Assembly: GCF_016469335.1 (NCBI RefSeq)
Contig: NZ_CP059888.1
Location: 3,361,899-3,425,898 of the forward strand
Reading direction: 5' to 3'
DNA length: 64,000 nucleotides
Source: Flocculibacter collagenilyticus
Lineage (GTDB): Bacteria > Pseudomonadota > Gammaproteobacteria > Enterobacterales > Alteromonadaceae
Positions 8,890 through 15,958 of this stretch are shown piece after piece; position 1 is the first letter of the stretch; the number at the start of each line of letters is the position of its first letter. The notes under the pieces were generated by a model. That model was given only the letters and a program-made list of their open reading frames with translations, was not told the DNA's origin and did no database searches. Position numbers and translations under genes: made by a program.

Positions 8890-9297
8890 TTAATTCGAGG
8901 TACGGCCGTCAGAAGATGCTAAATCACTGGAATAATAAAAATAAGTAGGCATAGCAAAGGCAATCACAAATAATACTGTAAAGTTCGCATGTAAAAATAC
9001 TTCATGCAAGGTATAACCATTAGGACGAGTATATTCGTAATACAGTGCAATAAAATTAGTTATGAAATAAACCGCTAGCACACGCTGCCAAAACAGCCTA
9101 TTGGCAATAAAGCGCTTTTTAAACGCATAGCAAAATGCAGCAATAACCGTAGCGGCATCTGTTAACACAAGTAAAATAGAAATAATCGCTGGGTGTGTAG
9201 GCTGTAAAATTTCAGGGGTGTTAAACCCTTCGAACAATGATGCGAGAAATGCCACCGCCATTATTAAAAAGACGAGTTTCCATTTTATATTACTCAT
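8890..9297 (-). CDS. Four-helix membrane protein of unknown function (cassette gene B, copy 1)
   Basis: 135 residues from the ATG at 9295-9297 (a GTG/ATG five codons upstream is possible). There are four membrane segments at roughly 8-26, 37-57, 68-90 and 100-122. It is clearly homologous to the protein at 47773-48198: both share WKL near the start, GFN-P--LQPTHP at the first loop, a WQ before helix 3, YYE, and GYT--E---H-N before helix 4. It starts 2 bases after the stop of gene A, as in copy 2. I do not recognise the family. Its last codons overlap sequence resembling the flanking repeat, which may have altered the C-terminus. Confidence 0.7.
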   Translation of the reverse strand: MSNIKWKLVFLIMAVAFLASLFEGFNTPEILQPTHPAIISILLVLTDAATVIAAFCYAFKKRFIANRLFWQRVLAVYFITNFIALYYEYTRPNGYTLHEVFLHANFTVLFVIAFAMPTYFYYSSDLASSDGRTSN

Positions 9298-9299
9298 AA

Positions 9300-9622
9300 C
9301 TACCACCAAAAACCATACGGGATTTGATCTGGATTTGCTGGTAATTGTCTCCAGCCATCGGCATTCTTTATATAACGCCTAATAAAGTTATTTCTTTTAG
9401 CCCCTATAGGCGCCAGCCCTGCAAGCAAGTTTAAAAGTTCTTCAAATTCTTCTGACTTTCTTCCATATTTAGCAAAGGTTGTTCGTAAAGTTGGGTACAC
9501 TGCCTTATACACCTTATTGGCTTCTTTTTGATTTCCGATAAATTGCTTATAAACAATATTTCCAAATGCGTATGCTTTACCTAATGCCCCAAAATACCTT
9601 TAACTAACGCCATGTAATCCAT
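9300..9622 (-). pseudogene. Cassette gene A, copy 1, with a one-base frameshift
   Basis: Homologue of the 106-residue protein at 47449-47769. Reading leftwards from ATG at 9620-9622 gives MDYMALVKGILG and then a stop. The adjacent frame carries on as ALGKAYAFGN, YKQFIGN, GAKRNNF, DGWRQLP and IPYGFWW, colinear with copy 2. Restoring one base at the T4G4 run (9587-9594) would give a 107-residue protein, matching the intact copy's length. A sequencing error, a genuine frameshift, or -1 slippage could explain it. No known domain. Tightly coupled to gene B downstream. Confidence 0.75.
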
Positions 9623-10143
9623 AATATGATTCGCTTATATCTTATTTAAATAATGCTGTGTTGAACTCTAAAATTCATTTTAAAAAACCACATTATTCAC
9701 ACAAATAAAACATAAGCAACATTAAACATTCATTTACCAACATTTAACATCGGTACCCCAGCACCAACATGAAATGATTTCGCTTTTTATCCAACATGCG
9801 GCATGTTGAAAGACGGTTAGTGCTGAGTTTAAGCTGCTGTAGCAGGTGATGTTACCGAAGCTGCCGTAGTTGAACGAACTTAAGCCTATTTTGCGACTTG
9901 GTTAAGTGTTTATTAATTGAGGGTACTGCTCTAACTCAGTTTTGAGCAGCTTTGGTGAGCTGTTTGTTTCATGATGATACTACACCTTTGCCAGATTAAA
10001 GTTCAAACTAATGCTTTATTAAATTGAGTCATGTGTCATTTCTCAATGATAGCGAAATGACACAGGCTTCAACACATTATCGCCCTTCCTCTTCCTAGCA
10101 TTACTATACTCGTAATATTGTGCCAGCAATATGAATAAAGGTT
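9623..10143. other. Intergenic region with short palindromes
   Basis: About 520 bases without a credible gene. It holds a compact inverted repeat, CAACATGC (9792-9799) and GCATGTTG (9801-9808), separated by one base, and a hairpin repeat described at 10033-10063. The first 60 bases should contain the promoter of the two-gene cassette. Nothing else stands out. Confidence 0.5.
10030..10069. repeat. Dispersed hairpin repeat, copy 1
   Basis: Perfect 10-bp arms GTGTCATTTC (10033-10042) and GAAATGACAC (10054-10063) around an 11-base loop. The flanks match a second copy at 15632-15681: AGTCATGT before the stem and AG-CTTC-like bases after it. The loops differ, so the arms are what is conserved, as expected for a small palindromic mobile or structural repeat. 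Confidence 0.65.
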
Positions 10144-10680
10144 TTAGCGATTTTTAGCTTCCAGCACCTGTTTTAATTTATTCAACCCTTTTTGGTATTC
10201 CGCACCAATCCATTCGTCAAACATTAGCCCCATGTAGCGGCTAATGATGTTATAACCATGCAAAGTGTTAAATCCCCAAGTGACTTTGGTCTGATTGTTA
10301 CTTTTTTCTTCCACCAAATAATATGCGGTAGCACTACCCTGCCCTTCAAACATTAAGTCTACTGACACTTTGTCATTTTTAACGCTTGACACTATTTCCT
10401 GACGACCGCCTCCCACACTTGGATTTTCGCTCTTCCACGTCATGATGGCGCCCACGCCTGCATCTGGGCCTGCGAATTCGTAGCGAGTATTAGGATCGTA
10501 TTCCGCCCACGGTGACCATGAGTTAAATTCACGCATATTATTTAACTTTGAAAATACAGTATCTATATCACGTTCAATAACAATTGACCGCGACACTTGG
10601 GTCGACTCTGGCAAAACTAAGCCAATACCAATAAAAATAGTTATTAATAAAAGCAACCCAATACCAATAGACTTTAACAT
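10144..10680 (-). CDS. SRPBCC-fold (polyketide cyclase-like) membrane-anchored protein
   Basis: 178 residues: one N-terminal membrane helix (about 4-23), then a START/SRPBCC ligand-binding domain. Recognisable pieces are VSRSIVIERDIDTVFSKLNNM, the SWSPWAEYDPN loop, GAIMTWKSENPSVGGG, and the C-terminal amphipathic helix EYQKGLNKLKQVLE. The family binds hydrophobic ligands in a deep pocket; members of this type are annotated polyketide cyclase/dehydrase without proven activity. GGAG lies 7 bases upstream of the ATG. It lies downstream of the TonB receptor gene on the same strand, about 95 bases from its stop. Function unknown. Confidence 0.78.
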   Translation of the reverse strand: MLKSIGIGLLLLITIFIGIGLVLPESTQVSRSIVIERDIDTVFSKLNNMREFNSWSPWAEYDPNTRYEFAGPDAGVGAIMTWKSENPSVGGGRQEIVSSVKNDKVSVDLMFEGQGSATAYYLVEEKSNNQTKVTWGFNTLHGYNIISRYMGLMFDEWIGAEYQKGLNKLKQVLEAKNR

Positions 10681-10776
10681 CCCTTTTCTCCATTTTTATT
10701 ATTTATGCTTAAGCTAACGGGATTTGCCTGTACGTTCAACCTGTACGTGAAAAATAATCACTTAAAATGCAGTAAA

Positions 10777-12975
10777 TTATTCGAAGCGATAACGCACACT
10801 AACCCCATAGCGACGTGGTAATTCATAAACGCCAGTGTTCACGCCTAAGAACGTAGTGTTGCGGTGTGTTACTGCATCATTATCAGCTATATTTTTAATC
10901 CAAGCTGACACTTCCCATTCACCTTCATGCATTAGTAAAGTGGCACGCGCATTGGTAACGTGATGACTTTCAATATAGCTACTATCCGAATTATCAGCAT
11001 GGCTATAGCGCTCATCTTCATAGCTATGATCCACCGTTAAACGCCAGTCGCCCATGTCAGTATAAATGTCGTAATTTACGGCTAAATAATAGTTAAACTG
11101 CGGCGAGAACGGTAAGTCGTTACCATCAAAGTCGACATTGATGCCGCCACCATTTTTAAACGTGTCAAACTCTGCATCAATCCAAGCAGCATTAAATATA
11201 AGTAGTAAGTCCTCTACCGGCTTATAATTAAGCTCAGCCTCAATACCTTGACTAATTGCAACCGCTGCATTGCTAGTGCCTAATGTCGTTGTGCCGTCAT
11301 CATTCGGCGTAAACTGGAATACTTGGTAGTCTTCAAACTCACCATAGAACGCAGCTAAATTTAGGCGCATGGTACGATCAAGTGCATCAATTTTTGTGCC
11401 TAACTCAAAACTGGTTGCTTGCTCTCTATCAAACTGGAACTTGTCAACATTAGGAATAAAGTCTGCGTTAAAACCTGCACTACGGTAAGCACGTGACAGT
11501 GAGCTATACAACATAATGTTGTCATTCATAAAATAGTTAACACCAATTTTAGGCGATACGTTTACATCACTGACTTCGCGCTGTTCATCCAATCCATCAC
11601 CAATGGTCGGAAACGCAAACGCAATTGGGTTTTGTTGCTTAAAGTCTATCGACACTTTCTCATCATTAATCCTAACCCCCGCATTGAATGCCCATTTATC
11701 TGACCAGTAATAATTTCCGTGCAAGTAGGCAGCAAGCGAGCGATAACCACTACGCGATGAGTTAATAATTTCTACACCATTAATTGCACCACCAGCGATA
11801 TCTGTACCGAACGTGCCAGTTCTGATGCTTGAATTATTCTGATCTAAATAATATAAACCAAGTACGTAGTCATATTTATCATGCTTAGGAGACAGCAATC
11901 TCAACTCTTGAGATATTTGATTAGAACCATCAACAAAGCCAACCGTAAGAACATTGTCTGAAGAATAGTCTTCGTCATTTAATCCGTTAAACTCAGCGTC
12001 TCGGTAGCCCGTAATCGAGGTAAGGCTAAATCCATTATCAAAATCGTAATTAGCGGTAATTGAGCCGCCTTGAATTTCTTTATTATCGAACGTGTCGACA
12101 TTACTGGCTATTTCGTAAGGCGTATCTTCTTCACCTGGAGCGATATTTTCACCTATGGCCCAGTCCGACTCATCATCTAAATAGTCAAACCCGAACACTA
12201 GATTAAAACTTGAGCTAATATCTGCCTTCCACTTTGCTCGTAAGGCGGAACGCGAAAGGTTATTGGTGTCTTTTTCCAAAGTGCTATTATAAATATAACC
12301 TTGCTTCTCAATATCAGTCACTGAAATACTAAAGGCATGTTTATCTGCAACGGGCATATTAACTCGCGCTGCAAATTTATGATCTAAATAGTTGCCAGTT
12401 TCAGCCAGTACATCTACTTCAAAAAAGTCTGACGGCGATTTAGTAATAATACTTACCGCTCCCGAAACCGTATCTTTACCGAATAACGTACCTTGTGGGC
12501 CACGCAATACTTCAACTCGTTCAATGTCGTTCATGCTTTGGTCAGCGGCCATAGAACGCCCCATGTACACACCATCCACATACACACTGGCACGGGCACT
12601 AGAGCCTACATTGCGCGAATAGTCGGATACACCGCGAATACTGATTTCGCCTCGTGACGGTCTGTCATTAGCACCAAAATTAAAACTAGGTGCGGCCACT
12701 TGCAACTCGGATAACGAGTTAGCACCTAAACGCTTGATACTATTTTCATTAAAGGCTGAAATCGCAATCGGTACTTGCTGCTGGTTTTGTAAACGCTTTT
12801 GCGAAGTAACCTGAATCACTTCAATGGCTGACTTATCTTGCTCGCTTTCAACGTCAGCTTGATTAGTTTCTTGCGCCATCAATGGATGAGCAGTAAGTAA
12901 TAATGAAGAGGTAATAGCCACCGATAACGCCGTCAGTGTAGGCGAGCCTGTGGAAATAGTTTTTTTATTAGTCAT
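10777..12975 (-). CDS. TonB-dependent outer-membrane receptor
   Basis: 732 residues from the ATG at 12973-12975, which begins a good signal peptide (cleaved near AMAQ-type site at about 33). The upstream in-frame extension lacks receptor character. IEVIQVTSQ is a TonB-box-like segment. The plug domain follows, with PIAISAFNE, a short ISIRGV strand, and VEVLRGPQGTLFGKDTVSGAVSIIT. The rest is a beta-barrel with alternating aromatic strands, ending in VRYRFE. It imports an unknown large substrate (siderophore, glycan, vitamin or similar) using TonB energy. No Fur box or substrate-processing gene is visible nearby. Confidence 0.88.
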   Translation of the reverse strand: MTNKKTISTGSPTLTALSVAITSSLLLTAHPLMAQETNQADVESEQDKSAIEVIQVTSQKRLQNQQQVPIAISAFNENSIKRLGANSLSELQVAAPSFNFGANDRPSRGEISIRGVSDYSRNVGSSARASVYVDGVYMGRSMAADQSMNDIERVEVLRGPQGTLFGKDTVSGAVSIITKSPSDFFEVDVLAETGNYLDHKFAARVNMPVADKHAFSISVTDIEKQGYIYNSTLEKDTNNLSRSALRAKWKADISSSFNLVFGFDYLDDESDWAIGENIAPGEEDTPYEIASNVDTFDNKEIQGGSITANYDFDNGFSLTSITGYRDAEFNGLNDEDYSSDNVLTVGFVDGSNQISQELRLLSPKHDKYDYVLGLYYLDQNNSSIRTGTFGTDIAGGAINGVEIINSSRSGYRSLAAYLHGNYYWSDKWAFNAGVRINDEKVSIDFKQQNPIAFAFPTIGDGLDEQREVSDVNVSPKIGVNYFMNDNIMLYSSLSRAYRSAGFNADFIPNVDKFQFDREQATSFELGTKIDALDRTMRLNLAAFYGEFEDYQVFQFTPNDDGTTTLGTSNAAVAISQGIEAELNYKPVEDLLLIFNAAWIDAEFDTFKNGGGINVDFDGNDLPFSPQFNYYLAVNYDIYTDMGDWRLTVDHSYEDERYSHADNSDSSYIESHHVTNARATLLMHEGEWEVSAWIKNIADNDAVTHRNTTFLGVNTGVYELPRRYGVSVRYRFE

Positions 12976-13437
12976 TGATTTTTCTTTATATGATGTTGTA
13001 CTACAAGACATTAATGATGGTGAAACGGATACCGTTTGTTTTCGCAGGTGCAATACACATTCGTTACACTCATCTTTACTAAACAACAATAAGCGCGACT
13101 TTTTTATTCTTTGTGGCATGTTAACGACCTCAACTTCGCATACAAAACAGTCCAATGTAGGATATTAAATATATGGTTAAGTATTATTAGTGGCGGTAAA
13201 CAATCCCATTCTACAAACTCACTCTATTCCCTTAAGTTTATGTCGCGCATGCATTTTATGCTTTTTGTGCGCTTTTCGCCAATGATCAACACTGAGCATA
13301 GTAAAATAATGGAGTTTTGCTTAATAATGCGCATACTTTATTACGCAAATATGGCAAAGGCGTAGGAATCGAGGCATTCCCCTAGTACAATTGCCCACAT
13401 TAGTATTTTTAACTTGAACACAATATCTGGCATTCAT

Positions 13438-14061
13438 ATGACAACTAAAGGCAATTTATTCATTATTTCTTCTCCGAGCGGTGCAGGAAAATCCAGTTTA
13501 ATTAAGGCCCTACTTGAAAGACATAGCGACATGCAAGTCTCGATTTCTCATACAACACGAGCGCCTAGACCGGGTGAAGAGAATGGCGTTCATTACCACT
13601 TTACGCATCAAGATGACTTTAAAGCCTTAATCGCGCAGGACGCCTTTCTAGAATGGGCAGAAGTATTTGGTAATTATTACGGCACATCAAATATTGCCAT
13701 TGGCCAGCAGTTGGATGCAGGCATTGACGTATTTTTAGATATTGACTGGCAAGGTGCACGCCAACTGCGTGACAAGCGATCTGATATTACCAGCATCTTT
13801 ATCTTACCCCCGTCTCGCGAAGAACTAGAAAGTCGCCTTAATAAGCGCGGTCAAGACAGCCAAGAAACCATTGCCAAGCGTATGGCGCAGGCACAATCTG
13901 AAATGTCTCACTATAATGAATATGATTATGTAATTATTAATGATGACTTTGATAAGGCGCTATACGATTTAGAAAGTATTGTGTTTAGCCACCGTTTAAG
14001 CAGCCCTAATCAAGCAATAAAACATGAAGAATTATTAAAACAACTGTTGGCTAATGATTAA
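13438..14061 (+). CDS. gmk: Guanylate kinase
   Basis: 207 residues from the ATG at 13438, the same length as E. coli Gmk; a TTG eight codons earlier is less likely. The P-loop [11 protein letters not shown] is near the start. [13 protein letters not shown] is the GMP-binding segment, followed by the lid region and [10 protein letters not shown]. It phosphorylates GMP to GDP. It precedes rpoZ by 121 bases, as in most gammaproteobacteria, and supplies GDP/GTP for the (p)ppGpp chemistry of SpoT downstream. Confidence 0.96.
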   Translation: MTTKGNLFIISSPSGAGKSSLIKALLERHSDMQVSISHTTRAPRPGEENGVHYHFTHQDDFKALIAQDAFLEWAEVFGNYYGTSNIAIGQQLDAGIDVFLDIDWQGARQLRDKRSDITSIFILPPSREELESRLNKRGQDSQETIAKRMAQAQSEMSHYNEYDYVIINDDFDKALYDLESIVFSHRLSSPNQAIKHEELLKQLLAND

Positions 14062-14182
14062 GCATTTAGTAAACTACGCGGTTCGTACACTTTATGCCTC
14101 AAGTATTTATGCTAAGTGGGCGAACTAAGTTTAAAAACTCAGTGTTAAATTTGTAAATTTCGAACTAATTTTGGAGTGCTAA

Positions 14183-14458
14183 ATGGCTCGTGTAACTGTT
14201 GAAGATGCAGTAGATAAAGTAGGCAACCGTTTTGATCTTGTTTTAGTCGCATCACGTCGTGCGCGTCAAATTGCGGTTGAAGGAAAACAGTGCTTAGTTG
14301 AAGAAGAAAATGACAAGCCAACTGTTTTAGCGCTTCGCGAAATTGAGCAAGGTTTAATTGATACGTCATCTATGGATCAATTAGATCGTGAACAAGAAGC
14401 ACAAAAAGAAGCTGACGAACTTGCGGCTGTAGCGGCAATTGTTGGTGGTGAAGAATAA
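14183..14458 (+). CDS. rpoZ: RNA polymerase omega subunit
   Basis: 91 residues starting [19 protein letters not shown], the canonical omega N-terminus, with the conserved [10 protein letters not shown] helix and an acidic C-terminal tail. Omega helps assembly of RNA polymerase and forms part of a ppGpp-binding site. A GGAG site is 8 bases before the ATG. In related genomes spoT follows directly; here about 1.5 kb of unrelated sequence has come between. Confidence 0.97.
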   Translation: MARVTVEDAVDKVGNRFDLVLVASRRARQIAVEGKQCLVEEENDKPTVLALREIEQGLIDTSSMDQLDREQEAQKEADELAAVAAIVGGEE

Positions 14459-14483
14459 TCACAATGTGTGATTAGTTATTTTT

Positions 14484-14515
14484 GAGCAAATGCTAGAGAT
14501 GTTCTGCATTTGCTC
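14484..14515 (+). terminator. Hairpin after rpoZ
   Basis: Perfect 10-bp inverted repeat GAGCAAATGC (14484-14493) and GCATTTGCTC (14506-14515) with a 12-base loop, 26 bases after the rpoZ stop. There is no T-run after it, so it may be a Rho-assisted stop or an RNA-stabilising 3' end rather than a classic intrinsic terminator. Confidence 0.45.
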
Positions 14516-14653
14516 TGAAATCACCCTCTATCGACTTTCCTCATTCATAATAATTTTCAAGTAACTCACTTCCCCTTCTATTAATATAACCCTCGCTATT
14601 CAGGATGGGAGATTGACATATATACTAACTAAACCGAAAGAACGAAACCTAGC

Positions 14654-14920
14654 ATGAACTATTAGCTGAGCTTTTTGCACAACTTTTATTCCTCTTTGGC
14701 AAGCTTAACAGCTTGAGCAAGGAAAACTAAAAAGAGGTCGGGCGCGCCAGAATGCCTTTGCCAGAAATAATCAGGATTGCATAAGCCTGTCACAACTAGA
14801 GAGTATTAAGGTACAAAATTTTGTAGGTACTACCAGACGAATACTTGAGAAAGTCAACATTCAGCTCAAAAAACTTCTCAATTTGGGCATTCAAACACTG
14901 TAGTTTACATGACCTCTTAT
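14654..14920 (+). mobile_element. Decayed IS982-family transposase fragment
   Basis: Reading across frames gives pieces of the N-terminus of an IS982 transposase: MNxLLAELF (from 14654), then FCTTFIPLWQ (14673-14702), LEQGKLKRGRAR (to about 14747), MPLPEIIRIA (from 14752) and a downstream stretch resembling FHN---Y--FK-FY. Several stops and at least two frameshifts interrupt it, and no catalytic region or clear terminal repeats remain. The family call is by remembered motif order (FC--FIP-W, LEQG-KKRGRP, SLSEI). It lies in the normally short rpoZ-spoT interval. Confidence 0.55.
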
Positions 14921-15042
14921 TGACTGTACTCGTTCCACTAATTGTTTATAAGCACTAAGATAATATGTTATCGATAACATTTGACGTATTTTAGTCTAGA
15001 TTAACTGATCTCAGAAAAAATACAGTACTTGATAGAGAGCTC

Positions 15043-15570
15043 TTATTTATTAAGTAATAAAGTAATATCTTCAGATATAATCTCATTGGAGTATAAATTA
15101 AGCTCTACGTTCACAGTGACGTTCTTTTTAAGCTGTATTTTTCCACTTTTAACAGAGTCATATGTATTGAGTACCGTCGGCTTCATAAATAAAACATATA
15201 CCCTTTTATAAAGCTCAACATTTACAAAGCTGGTCGATGTGAAAGCACCTCCATCATAGGGAGTTAGTGCGATATATGAGCCTGTTTTAATTTTTACAAC
15301 ATCAAGGTATCGTTTTGAATTGAAGTCCCATGTGAGAATTTGATAAATAGAAAAGGCGCCAACAATATAGCAAAAAAATAATATATTTTTTCTATTAGAT
15401 ATTAACTGTATTCCTACTAAAAATGCCGTTAAAGAAAATAAAGAATGAAGCAAGTCATAGATTTTATATTGCTCATGAAACAACCAAAAAAAATCTAAAT
15501 TGTATACACCGCACAAAACAAATATTAGTACTGGATATAAGATGAGTAAAATGCCAATAGTTTTTTTCAT
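15043..15570 (-). CDS. Small membrane protein of unknown function
   Basis: 175 residues with three or four membrane segments at about 5-25, 42-60, 65-83 and a weaker one, followed by a soluble 90-residue C-terminal part rich in beta-strand-like Val/Ile/Lys/Asn (for example IQLKKNVTVNVELNL). I recognise no family. It is unusually A+T-rich and Lys/Asn-rich compared with its conserved neighbours. It runs against the rpoZ-spoT direction beside an IS relic, which suggests recent acquisition. An AAGG site lies 4 bases before the ATG. Confidence 0.6.
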   Translation of the reverse strand: MKKTIGILLILYPVLIFVLCGVYNLDFFWLFHEQYKIYDLLHSLFSLTAFLVGIQLISNRKNILFFCYIVGAFSIYQILTWDFNSKRYLDVVKIKTGSYIALTPYDGGAFTSTSFVNVELYKRVYVLFMKPTVLNTYDSVKSGKIQLKKNVTVNVELNLYSNEIISEDITLLLNK

Positions 15571-15958
15571 AAAGCCTTAATTTGGCGCAAATAGCTGGGA
15601 AAAATTTGCGCCATTATTACATTTAGTTTTAAGTCATGTATCATTCCTATTTTCTTGATAATACTGGAATGACACAGATTTCTAAACACTACCTTACAAC
15701 AACCTATTTCATCACTTACAAAGTGACACTAACAATCACGTCATAAGCTTTTGCTACTTCCAACGTCTTACAATTAATAATAAAGTTCTGCTTTATCATT
15801 GCTAAAAGTCGCTGTAAAATTTTCTGTATTCAGTTAGTGTCTACAATTACAGTAACGAACAACTTTTCGTTATTTAACCTTACACTTGCACCAGTATTCT
15901 ATGTGTCGCTGATTTACATAAGTTAATACGTGACCGTAAACGTTAATTTGAGAGTTAA
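15571..15958. other. Intergenic region upstream of spoT
   Basis: 388 bases. It contains copy 2 of the dispersed hairpin repeat near its left end. The right part should hold a separate spoT promoter, needed because spoT is no longer close behind rpoZ. I cannot pick a convincing promoter. GAGAG lies just before the spoT ATG as ribosome site. Confidence 0.45.
15632..15681. repeat. Dispersed hairpin repeat, copy 2
   Basis: Arms GTATCATTCC (15638-15647) and GGAATGACAC (15666-15675) pair with one mismatch around an 18-base loop. Flanks AGTCATGT on the left and AGATTTC on the right match copy 1 at 10030-10069. Several bases in the two arms differ between copies in a way that keeps pairing (TTTC/GAAA versus TTCC/GGAA), which argues for selection on the fold. 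Confidence 0.65.

Noticed and set aside
9792-9808. CAACATGC-G-GCATGTTG palindrome as a regulator site
   Set aside because: It is more than 150 bases from either flanking start and has no second copy, so no role can be supported.
12976-13155. A 60-residue in-frame N-terminal extension of the TonB receptor
   Set aside because: It has no receptor character, and a proper signal peptide starts at the ATG at 12973-12975.
13111-13365. Overlapping frames upstream of gmk
   Set aside because: No ribosome site, no family resemblance, and they overlap the receptor gene's 5' region.
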